A stretch of 12,320 nt of DNA from an uncultured Lachnospiraceae bacterium (GTDB taxonomy: Bacteria; Bacillota; Clostridia; Lachnospirales; Lachnospiraceae), in NCBI GenBank assembly GCA_946549155.1, contig CAMNQN010000091.1:1-12320 (forward strand), read 5' to 3'. Under the pieces are notes generated by a model that saw only the letters and a program-made list of their open reading frames with translations, was not told where the DNA came from and did no database searches. The position numbers were made by a program, and so were the translations under genes. Within the stretch, counting starts at the first letter, position 1. The number at the start of each line of letters is the position of its first letter. Of this stretch, positions 1 to 6,121 are shown piece after piece.

Positions 1-2
1 TA

Positions 3-71
3 TTTTCCAGATGCTTGTGGCCCTGCGCGCCCGCCTCTTCCTGCGTCCGGGTAGTTAACAAAACACGAATA
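3..71 (-). repeat. Left copy of an outward-facing dispersed repeat (partial)
   Basis: Read on the minus strand from 71 down to 3, this stretch aligns without a gap to 12244-12312 on the plus strand. Positions 71-37 match at 30 of 35 bases, starting TATTCGTG and ending GGACGCAGGAAG. Positions 13-3 match at 10 of 11 (CATCTGGAAAA versus CATCTGAAAAA). The 23 bases between differ strongly (about 7 of 23 match) but have equal length. I see no start codon with a ribosome binding site. The substitutions fall on all codon positions, so it does not look coding. The element runs off the left edge, so its full length is unknown. It could be a dispersed intergenic repeat, a structured RNA or the end of a mobile element. 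I do not recognise the family. Confidence 0.6.
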
Positions 72-113
72 GAATAACCGGAATATCTACAGGGCGGGGT
101 TTTAATTTGGGTC

Positions 114-142
114 TGGATAAAATTCGGGGGCTGCGCTATAAT
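114..142 (+). promoter_or_regulatory. Sigma-70-type promoter for the antiporter operon
   Basis: A TGGATA -35 box (114-119, four of six consensus bases) is followed by exactly 17 bases and a perfect TATAAT -10 box (137-142). The start of transcription would fall near 149, giving a leader of about 50 nt before the mnhE start at 201. There is no other gene between this site and mnhE. The bases from 72 to 113 hold nothing else I can name. This is the only good promoter seen for the ten-gene operon. The -35 box is weak, so an activator could be involved, but no operator is evident. Confidence 0.6.
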
Positions 143-185
143 AAAAAATTATGAGAAAATGGCGGGAGCTTTTTATCATAAGAAG

Positions 186-192
186 AAAGGGG
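186..192 (+). promoter_or_regulatory. Ribosome binding site fixing the mnhE start
   Basis: AAAGGGG lies 8 bases before the ATG at 201. The in-frame upstream ATG at 159 has no such site and would add 14 hydrophilic residues before the first membrane helix. The start at 201 is therefore preferred. Confidence 0.7.
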
Positions 193-200
193 AAACGGGC

Positions 201-680
201 ATGTATCTGATTTTATTGGGTATCTGGATCATTTTGAATGGGAAATTTACGCTGGAAATTCTGGCTTTCGGGCTGGCAGTCTGCGCCTTTTTGTATCTGT
301 TTATCTGTAAATTTACAGATTACAGTGTGAAGAGGGACTGGCAGCTTATCAAACGGCTGCCGGAGATTATGAAGTATATGTATCTTTTGGTGAAAGAAAT
401 TATTAAGGCAAATCTGGCGGTGATTCATCTGATCTTGTCCGGGCGGGAGGAAATCCAGCCGGTTCTGGTTAATTTTAAGACAGATTTAAAAACGGATATA
501 GCCAGGGCCTTTCTGGCCAACGCTATTACGCTGACTCCGGGTACCATCACGGTTTCTCTCAGCGGGGATGACTACGTGGTGCACTGCCTGGATCAGGAGC
601 TGGCTTATGGCATGGACAATACGGTGTTTGTCCTGCAGTTGGCGGAGCTGGAAAAGGACGGAAGGGGGAAGCGGTTATGA
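201..680 (+). CDS. mnhE: Mrp-type cation/proton antiporter subunit E (MnhE/MrpE/MbhA-like)
   Basis: This 159-residue membrane protein is the first gene of the operon and has the usual length of MrpE (about 160). Two hydrophobic segments occupy about residues 1-14 and 19-36. An amphipathic stretch then leads to a soluble C-terminal domain. The family signature is clear at residues 105-115 (LANAITLTPGT). MrpE is a small accessory subunit of the multi-subunit Na+(K+)/H+ antiporter and is thought to help assemble or stabilise the complex; it lacks the ion-channel residues of the large subunits. The start at 201 is chosen from its ribosome binding site. The stop TGA overlaps the next ATG as ATGA, so translation with mnhF is probably coupled. 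The family is certain; the transported cation cannot be told from the sequence. Confidence 0.93.
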   Translation: MYLILLGIWIILNGKFTLEILAFGLAVCAFLYLFICKFTDYSVKRDWQLIKRLPEIMKYMYLLVKEIIKANLAVIHLILSGREEIQPVLVNFKTDLKTDIARAFLANAITLTPGTITVSLSGDDYVVHCLDQELAYGMDNTVFVLQLAELEKDGRGKRL

Positions 681-1009
681 GCAGCGGAATACTTTCTTTG
701 GTGACGGCGTATCATATTGTGCTGGAGGGCGCGCTGCTGGTTTTGGCGGTGATGCTGATTCTGTGTTTGGTGCGGGCGATTCAGGGACCCGAGATCGCAG
801 ACCGGCTGGTGGCAGTGAATATGATGGGTACTATGGTGATGGTGATGATCGCTATTTTGTCCGTGCTGATGCAGGAGGGCTATCTGGTGGACATCTGCCT
901 GATTTATGCCATGATTAGTTTCCTGGCGGTGATTATTCTGACGAAGGTTTATATGGGCGTTTATCTGGAAAAGAAGAAAAAGGAGGAAGAGGAACATGGC
1001 GGTTGTTGA
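677..1009 (+). CDS. mnhF: Mrp-type antiporter subunit F (MnhF/MrpF/MbhB-like)
   Basis: A 110-residue protein with three predicted membrane helices (about residues 12-34, 47-65 and 72-94). It carries the MrpF signature GPEIADRLVAVN at residues 37-48, and a conserved-type Asp at the head of the third helix (D72, in VDICLIYAMISFL). The C-terminus is an unusually charged run of Lys and Glu (99-106), probably cytoplasmic. MrpF is a small structural subunit of the Mrp/Mbh membrane arm. The ATG overlaps the mnhE stop by four bases and is preceded by AGGGGGAA at 663-670. The end of the gene overlaps mnhG by 14 bases, and its Lys-Glu tail codons contain the AGGAGG used by mnhG. Confidence 0.93.
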   Translation: MSSGILSLVTAYHIVLEGALLVLAVMLILCLVRAIQGPEIADRLVAVNMMGTMVMVMIAILSVLMQEGYLVDICLIYAMISFLAVIILTKVYMGVYLEKKKKEEEEHGGC

Positions 1010-1370
1010 GTGGGCCCGTTTTATCGCGGGAACGTTTTTTCTGCTGATTGGTTTGGGTATCTTTGTGGTGGAGATGATTGGCGTTTTCCGGTTTAAGTAT
1101 GTGCTGAACCGGATGCACGCGGCGGCCATGGGGGATACGTTAGGAATCGGTTCCTCCCTGCTTGGCCTGATGCTGATGAGCGGGTTTCAGATGGTGACAC
1201 TGAAGCTGTTTTTGATCATTGTATTTCTGTGGTTTTCCTCTCCAGTTTCGTCTCATTTAATTGCCAGACTGGAGGTTACCACCAGTGAAAAGCTGGAGAA
1301 GGAATGTCGGGCTGTATCCCTGAGGGAGCTGGAGGCAGCCCGGAAAAAGGAGCAGGAGGTGCAGCCGTGA
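996..1370 (+). CDS. mnhG: Mrp-type antiporter subunit G (MnhG/MrpG/MbhC-like)
   Basis: A 124-residue protein with three membrane helices (about residues 8-28, 46-63 and 68-88) and a charged C-terminal tail. MrpG landmarks are visible: GVFRFKYVLNRMHAAAMGDT at residues 29-48, followed by LG, corresponds to the family's G-x-x-R-F-x-D-x-x-x-R-x-H-A-x-x-x-x-x-T-L-G pattern, and SSPVSSHLIAR at 81-91 corresponds to its T-x-P-V-x-x-H-x-x-A-R pattern. It is a small structural subunit of the antiporter complex. AGGAGG at 981-986 lies 9 bases before the ATG, inside mnhF. The stop TGA overlaps the GTG start of the next gene (GTGA at 1367-1370). Confidence 0.93.
   Translation: MAVVEWARFIAGTFFLLIGLGIFVVEMIGVFRFKYVLNRMHAAAMGDTLGIGSSLLGLMLMSGFQMVTLKLFLIIVFLWFSSPVSSHLIARLEVTTSEKLEKECRAVSLRELEAARKKEQEVQP
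1354..1359 (+). promoter_or_regulatory. Ribosome binding site fixing a GTG start
   Basis: A perfect AGGAGG lies 7 bases before the GTG at 1367. The in-frame upstream ATG at 1304 would add a 21-residue Gly/Ala-rich, non-membrane leader encoded inside mnhG and has no comparable site. The GTG is therefore the better start. Confidence 0.75.
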
Positions 1371-1666
1371 GATTGTTTACTTACATATTGCTGGCTTTTT
1401 TGGTGATCTGTGCCGTATCGGTCAGTTTTTCTAAAAACCTGCTGAATTCGATTTTAATTTTTATGTCCTACAGCCTGGTTATGTCCATCATCTGGGTTAT
1501 TCTGGAATCCCCGGATCTGGCCATCACAGAGGCGGCGGTGGGAGCCGGAGTGACCAGCGTGCTGTTTTTCGTCACGCTGAAAAAGATACATGCTATGGTG
1601 GACGCTCCGGAGGGAAAAGAAGAGGAAGCGGGAAAGGAGGATTCCCATGAGCCGGAAGAAAAGTGA
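1367..1666 (+). CDS. MbhD-like (DUF4040) antiporter subunit, equivalent to part of the MrpA C-terminus
   Basis: A 99-residue protein starting at GTG. It has three hydrophobic segments (about residues 3-20, 26-45 and 53-70) and a highly acidic soluble tail from about 78. The diagnostic stretch is ESPDLAITEAAVGAG at residues 47-61, followed by VTSVLFFVTLKK, which is the core of the MbhD/DUF4040 family. In Bacillus-type Mrp this domain is fused near the C-terminus of the large MrpA subunit. In archaeal membrane-bound hydrogenase it is the free subunit MbhD. Here it is free. Its conserved acidic residues (E47, D50, E55) lie in the membrane-adjacent helices and are candidates for the ion path by analogy with MrpA. 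It overlaps mnhG by four bases and the next gene by twenty. Confidence 0.85.
   Translation: MRLFTYILLAFLVICAVSVSFSKNLLNSILIFMSYSLVMSIIWVILESPDLAITEAAVGAGVTSVLFFVTLKKIHAMVDAPEGKEEEAGKEDSHEPEEK
1635..1640 (+). promoter_or_regulatory. Ribosome binding site fixing the fusion-gene start
   Basis: AGGAGG ends 6 bases before the ATG at 1647, inside the acidic tail of the preceding gene. It favours 1647 over the in-frame ATG at 1590, which would add 19 Arg/Lys-rich residues. Confidence 0.7.
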
Positions 1667-2609
1667 AGAGGAGTACCGGAAGACGGCGGAATTTCATTTT
1701 AAACAGTGGCTGGAGGGGGAGCAGGATCCCCTGCTGGGTCAGGTGGAAATGAAGCCTCAGGTTTTGACGGAGGAGACAGAAGAGGAGAAAGCGCAGCGCA
1801 TTCGGGAACGGGATGCCCAGCGGGAGCGGCTGTATGTCCGAAGCAGCAACCGGGGAGTGAAACGGTTTCAGTTTCTCTACCATGTCTGTACGCCGTTGTT
1901 CTGCTTTCTGATCATTGCTGTGCTTTTGCTGGCGGTATCCTATCTTCCTCCCGAGGGGGGGAGCGGGAATCCGGCCAGCAATGAGGTGGCGGAACGCTAT
2001 CTGGAGCAGGGGCTGGAGGAGACGGGGGCGGTGAATGCCGTGTCCGGCATGATTTTGAATTACCGGGCCTTTGATACCTTTGGGGAGACGAATGTGCTTT
2101 ATATCGCCACCTGCTGTGTCATGATTCTTCTGCTGATGGAGGGAGAGCAGGTGCGGAAAAAGATCGATCAGAATGACCGGGCCTTTGAACCTAAAAACGA
2201 TGTGATTCTCCAGACGGTGGCGGGTATTCTGGTGCCTATCATCTTTTTGTTTGGGATATATGTGATGCTGAACGGCCATCTGGGGCCGGGGGGCGGTTTC
2301 GCGGGAGGTGCGGTGATGGGAGCCGGTCTGATTCTCTATGTCAGCGCCTATGGAACGAAAAAGACCCAGCGTTTTTTTAATGAAAAGGTTTATACGGCGA
2401 TTAAGGTGGCGGCTTTGTGCATTTACGGGACATTGATGATTTATTTCTTTTATACAGGAGCCAATGGGCTGGACAATCATATTCCGCTGGGTGTCCCGGG
2501 GACGATTCTCAGCGCCGGCCTGATCCTTCCCATCAATGTACTGGTGGGTCTGGAGGTGGCCTGCACCATGTACGCTTTCTACGCGCTGTTTCGGAGAGGA
2601 GATATCTGA
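1647..2609 (+). CDS. MbhE-MnhB fusion subunit with charged N-terminal tail
   Basis: A 320-residue protein joining two antiporter subunits that are often separate. Residues 1-73 are hydrophilic and very rich in Glu, Arg and Lys, probably a cytoplasmic helix. A membrane helix follows at 80-99, then an MbhE-type region with ETGAVNAV at 125-132 and LNYRAFDTFGE at 137-147, and a second helix at 148-164. From about 186 the MnhB/MrpB domain (MbhF in archaea) runs to the end. Its signature is LNGHLGPGGGFAGGAVMGAG at 208-227, followed by two further helices near 250-269 and 284-314. MbhE corresponds to the last part of canonical MrpA, so this gene combines the MrpA end with MrpB. The boundary near 165-186 carries no stop or frameshift. 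I infer one polypeptide. Confidence 0.88.
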   Translation: MSRKKSEEEYRKTAEFHFKQWLEGEQDPLLGQVEMKPQVLTEETEEEKAQRIRERDAQRERLYVRSSNRGVKRFQFLYHVCTPLFCFLIIAVLLLAVSYLPPEGGSGNPASNEVAERYLEQGLEETGAVNAVSGMILNYRAFDTFGETNVLYIATCCVMILLLMEGEQVRKKIDQNDRAFEPKNDVILQTVAGILVPIIFLFGIYVMLNGHLGPGGGFAGGAVMGAGLILYVSAYGTKKTQRFFNEKVYTAIKVAALCIYGTLMIYFFYTGANGLDNHIPLGVPGTILSAGLILPINVLVGLEVACTMYAFYALFRRGDI

Positions 2610-2610
2610 T

Positions 2611-2985
2611 ATGGGTGGCAATCTGCTGACAAACTACGGGGAGGCGGTGGCGATGATTCTTTTTGGCATCGGCTGCACCAACCTCCTGCTGCAAAAGAAT
2701 TTGATTAAGAAGATTATCGGAATGAATATCATGGATACAGCGATCTATCTGTTCCTGGCGGAGAAGGGGTATATTGCCGGCCGGGCGGCCCCCATCATTG
2801 TGGACGGCATTCAGGAGGCGGAGCATTATATTAATCCGATTCCCAGCGGCCTGGTGCTCACCGGCATTGTGGTGTCCGTGTCGGTGACTGCGCTGATGCT
2901 CTCCCTGACCATTCGTTTGTACCAGCGGTATCATACGCTGGATCTGGATGAGATCTCCGTGATGATTAAGAAGGAGGGCAAATAA
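2611..2985 (+). CDS. mnhC: Mrp-type antiporter subunit C (MnhC/MrpC/MbhG-like, NuoK family)
   Basis: A 124-residue, three-helix protein of the NuoK/MnhC family (helices about residues 8-26, 31-50 and 78-101). The family's patterns are visible: LLLQKNLIKKIIGMNIMDTA at residues 25-44, and NPIPSGLVLTGIVVSVSVTA at 75-94, which matches the D-P-I-P-x-A-L-V-L-T-x-I-V-I pattern. MrpC packs against the large MrpD subunit and forms part of the proton path in the membrane arm. The ATG at 2611 follows AGAGGAG (2595-2601) and comes one base after the previous stop. An upstream in-frame ATG at 2536 lies within the preceding gene and is unlikely. The gene abuts the next one without a gap. Confidence 0.92.
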   Translation: MGGNLLTNYGEAVAMILFGIGCTNLLLQKNLIKKIIGMNIMDTAIYLFLAEKGYIAGRAAPIIVDGIQEAEHYINPIPSGLVLTGIVVSVSVTALMLSLTIRLYQRYHTLDLDEISVMIKKEGK

Positions 2986-4494
2986 ATGCTGGATTTCGTT
3001 CAGAATTTTCCCTGTTTTTCCATCGTTTCCTGTATGTTTGCGGGGATTATCAGCTCCGCACTGAAGGGGAAGGGGGCAAAAATCCTGAATCTTGGCGTAT
3101 TGCTGGCGGTGACGGTGATGTCTGCCCTGACGCTGGGGTATGTGATGGATTTGGGGGAGAGTTATATTTATGTAATGGGCACCTTCTCCGCGCCCTGGGG
3201 CAATGAGCTGCGGGTGGGGGTGCTGGAGGCGGCCATGGCTCTGTTTTTCTGCGTTATTATGCTGCTGTCCCTGATGGGCGGCCAGCAGAAACTGCAAGAG
3301 GAAGTGGAGGAGGGAAAGCAGAAGCTGTATTACATTATGGTGGATCTGCTGATGAGCTCCCTGCTGGCGCTGATTTATACGAATGACATGTTCACCGCCT
3401 ACGTGTTTGTGGAGATCAATACCATCTCCGCCTGCGGGCTGATTATGATCCGCCAGTGGGGCCGGACCATTGAGGCGGCTACCCGGTACATGATCATGAG
3501 TCTTTTAGGCTCCGGGCTGCTGTTAATGGGGCTGGTGTTTCTCTATGGCCTCACCGGGCATCTGCTGATGAGCAATATTCATCAGGGGGTGGTACATATT
3601 GTGGAACAGGGAGAATATCACATTCCGTTGATGGTGGCCATTGCCCTGATGTGCACAGGGCTGGCCATCAAGAGTGCGCTGTTTCCGTTTCACAGCTGGC
3701 TGCCGGACGCCTATGGCTATTCCACTGTGGCTTCCTCCGCCATTTTGTCCTCCCTGGTTTCCAAGGGGTACATTTTTCTGCTGATAAAAATTATATACCG
3801 GGTAATCGGTTTTGATGTGATTCAGCAGAGCAAAATTATCAATGTGCTGTTTGTATTCGGGCTGGCGGGAATGATTATGGGGTCCCTAAGTGCCATCAAG
3901 GAGAGCAATATCCGGCGGATGATTGCCTTTTCCTCTGTGGCACAGATCGGGTACATCTATATGGGAATTGGCCTGGGAACCGAGGCGGGTATGACGGCCA
4001 GTGTGTTTCATGTTTTGTCCCACGCAGTCACAAAATCCATGCTGTTTATCGCCGCCTCCGGCCTGCTGCAGGCCTCCGGGGACAGCACGGACTTTTTTGA
4101 TCTGACGGGGGCGGGGTTTCGGAATAAAACGGCGGGGGCGGCATTTACGGTAGGTTCCCTTTCTATGGTGGGCTTTCCCATGTTCTGCGGCTTCACCTCG
4201 AAGCTGCTGTTTGCCCGGGCGGCGGTGGACGGGAGCTGGAAAATGCTGCCGGCGCTGATTGTACTGGCAGTCAGCACCCTGCTGAACGCGATTTACTTTA
4301 TGAAAACAGTGATCCGGATTTACACGCCTCTGCGGGAGCCGGCACGGGAAAAGCGGTTCCGGAAAATCGGCATCGGAGAGCAGCCCATGAATTTTGTGGC
4401 GCTGATCTGTTTCATTTTACTGAATGTGGTGCTGGGGCTGGGGGCGGAGCCTTTGGTGGCCCTGCTGAATAATGGACTGAAAATGTTTGCGTAG
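2986..4494 (+). CDS. mnhD: MnhD/MbhH-like proton-conducting antiporter subunit (502 aa)
   Basis: A large NuoN/M/L-family membrane protein of the usual length for MrpD (about 490-500) and the usual 14-helix pattern. Residues expected to form the ion channel are present: E143 in the TM5 motif YVFVEINTISACGL, K229 in TM7 (GLAIKSALFPFHSWLPDAY), K260 in TM8 (SSLVSKGYIF), K350 in HVLSHAVTKSMLF, and K406 in GFTSKLLF. They fall close to Glu144, Lys229 and Lys399 of E. coli NuoL and Lys265 of NuoM. Its position right after mnhC matches mnhC-mnhD in Mrp operons and mbhG-mbhH in archaeal hydrogenase clusters, so it is the likeliest MrpD equivalent. The ATG directly follows the mnhC stop, with AAGGAGG at 2971-2977. 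Confidence 0.88.
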   Translation: MLDFVQNFPCFSIVSCMFAGIISSALKGKGAKILNLGVLLAVTVMSALTLGYVMDLGESYIYVMGTFSAPWGNELRVGVLEAAMALFFCVIMLLSLMGGQQKLQEEVEEGKQKLYYIMVDLLMSSLLALIYTNDMFTAYVFVEINTISACGLIMIRQWGRTIEAATRYMIMSLLGSGLLLMGLVFLYGLTGHLLMSNIHQGVVHIVEQGEYHIPLMVAIALMCTGLAIKSALFPFHSWLPDAYGYSTVASSAILSSLVSKGYIFLLIKIIYRVIGFDVIQQSKIINVLFVFGLAGMIMGSLSAIKESNIRRMIAFSSVAQIGYIYMGIGLGTEAGMTASVFHVLSHAVTKSMLFIAASGLLQASGDSTDFFDLTGAGFRNKTAGAAFTVGSLSMVGFPMFCGFTSKLLFARAAVDGSWKMLPALIVLAVSTLLNAIYFMKTVIRIYTPLREPAREKRFRKIGIGEQPMNFVALICFILLNVVLGLGAEPLVALLNNGLKMFA

Positions 4495-4506
4495 GGAGGA
4501 AGAAAG

Positions 4507-6108
4507 ATGGACGGATGGATTTTAATACCCATATTTTTGCCTGTGATTGCGGGGGCCGCTCTGCTGGCGTTCAGGCGCGGGACGGCAGGGAAGAACAGCG
4601 ATACAGGAATGGAAGACGGAATGTCCGGCAAAGCGCAGCCAGAATCAGCCGGGGAATTGAAACGGCTGCACCTTCTGGTGGGAGCAGTGCTGTTTGTTTC
4701 CGCGCTGTTCGCCCTGGCGGCAGCCTGGAGCGGGGAAAGGCAGGTCACCCTGTTTTATCTGATGGCGGATATTCCCATTTATTTTCGGATTGATCAGGTG
4801 GGGGCGCTGTTTGTTACCTTCACCAGTATTGTATGGGTGGCGGTGGGCGTTTACTCCTTTGTTTATATGAAGCATGAGGGAAGAGAACGGCAGTTTTTTG
4901 GCTTTTACCTGCTGGTGTACGGGGTGCTGGTGGCGTTGGATTTTTCCGGAAATCTGGTGACGCTGTACATGTTCTACGAACTGATGTCCTTAACCTCCAT
5001 GCCTTTGGTGCTGCACAACCGGTCCCGGGAGGCGGTGATGGCGGCGCTGAAATACCTGTTTTATTCCATGTGCGGCGCTTACTGTGGATTGTTTGGCATT
5101 TTCTTCCTATATAAATACTGCGATACCCTGACCTTTACAGCGGGAGGCACACTGAATTTGCTGCTGCTGGGGGAGAATGGGGGACTTTTGCTGGTGGCGG
5201 TGTTTATGATGATTTTGGGCTTTGGCGTGAAGGCAGGTATGCTGCCGATGCACGCCTGGCTGCCCACTGCCCATCCGGTGGCGCCTTCCCCGGCATCGGC
5301 GGTGCTGTCCGGCATTATAGTAAAAGCCGGCGTGCTGGCGGTGTTTCGGGTGATTTATTATGTGGTGGGACCGGAATTTATCCGGGGTACCTGGGTGCAG
5401 ACCGCCTGGATGTCCCTGGCGCTGCTTACGGTATTTATGGGTTCTCTGTTGGCCTACCGGGAAAAGGTGTTTAAAAAACGGCTGGCTTATTCCACTGTGA
5501 GCCAGGCGTCCTATATTTTGTTTGGGCTTTCCCTGCTGTCTGAGGCGGGGGTTACCGGGGCACTGCTGCATTCGGTGTTCCATGCGTTTATCAAGAGTGC
5601 GCTGTTTCTTACGGCGGGCATCTTTATTTTTCAGTGCGGCAAAACCAGAGTGGAGGAGCTTCGCGGTATCGGAAAGCGGATGCCAAAGACCCTGTGGTGC
5701 TTTACCTTTGCGGCGCTGGCGCTGATCGGTATTCCGCCTGCCAGCGGCTTTATCAGCAAGTGGTATCTGGCCCAGGGTGCCCTGGAGGCCAATGTGGGCG
5801 TGTTCGGCTGGCTGGGGCCGGTGGTGCTGCTGATCTCCGCGCTTCTGACTGCGGGATATCTGCTGCCGGTGACGGTGCGGGGCTTTTTCCCGGGGAGCAG
5901 GGCGGAAACCTCGAAAGAGAAGGCGGAAAATGAGCTGGGAGCGCAGGCCGGGCAGGAAGACGCGGAGGCGGTGCGAGAGCATGGCGGAGAGCCCGCCCTG
6001 GGGATGCTGGTTCCGCTGGCGGTGATGGCGGCGCTGGCCGTGCTGCTGGGGTTGTTCCCGGGGGCGCTGATTGAATACGCGGCCCGGATCGCCGCGGCTG
6101 TACTGTAA
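4507..6108 (+). CDS. Second NuoM/MrpD-family ion-channel subunit (533 aa) with hydrophilic inserts
   Basis: A 533-residue, roughly 14-helix protein of the proton-conducting transporter family. Key residues are E158 (MFYELMSLTSMP), K242 (GFGVKAGMLPMHAWLPTAHP), K273 (SGIIVKAGVL), K363 (FHAFIKSALFL) and K418 (SGFISKW). The TM7-TM8 segment AHPVAPSPASAVLSG (255-269) is of the NuoM/MrpD kind. Two hydrophilic inserts are unusual: residues 23-52 between TM1 and TM2, and 464-497 before the last helix, which is rich in Glu, Gln and Ala. A GGAGG lies 7 bases before the ATG, 12 bases after the previous stop. It must act with the rest of the membrane complex, but which channel position it fills is not readable from sequence alone. 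Confidence 0.86.
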   Translation: MDGWILIPIFLPVIAGAALLAFRRGTAGKNSDTGMEDGMSGKAQPESAGELKRLHLLVGAVLFVSALFALAAAWSGERQVTLFYLMADIPIYFRIDQVGALFVTFTSIVWVAVGVYSFVYMKHEGRERQFFGFYLLVYGVLVALDFSGNLVTLYMFYELMSLTSMPLVLHNRSREAVMAALKYLFYSMCGAYCGLFGIFFLYKYCDTLTFTAGGTLNLLLLGENGGLLLVAVFMMILGFGVKAGMLPMHAWLPTAHPVAPSPASAVLSGIIVKAGVLAVFRVIYYVVGPEFIRGTWVQTAWMSLALLTVFMGSLLAYREKVFKKRLAYSTVSQASYILFGLSLLSEAGVTGALLHSVFHAFIKSALFLTAGIFIFQCGKTRVEELRGIGKRMPKTLWCFTFAALALIGIPPASGFISKWYLAQGALEANVGVFGWLGPVVLLISALLTAGYLLPVTVRGFFPGSRAETSKEKAENELGAQAGQEDAEAVREHGGEPALGMLVPLAVMAALAVLLGLFPGALIEYAARIAAAVL

Positions 6109-6115
6109 GGGGGAG
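6109..6115 (+). promoter_or_regulatory. Ribosome binding site fixing the 489-aa subunit start
   Basis: GGGGGAG sits 6 bases before the ATG at 6122 and directly after the previous stop. The in-frame ATG at 6071 lies inside the upstream gene and lacks a site, so 6122 is preferred. Confidence 0.6.
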
Positions 6116-6121
6116 AGAAAC

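Noticed and set aside
151..210. A 19-codon frame (starting MRKWRELF) overlapping the mnhE start, beginning two bases after the predicted transcription start
   Set aside because: It has no ribosome binding site and no recognisable leader-peptide feature such as codon runs or attenuator hairpins. It could be leaderless, but one short frame is expected by chance.
1593..2621. A 342-codon open frame on the minus strand opposite the MbhE-MnhB gene
   Set aside because: It is Gln/His/Arg-rich with no family resemblance and lies exactly opposite a recognised gene. Such frames are a by-product of GC-rich codon use.
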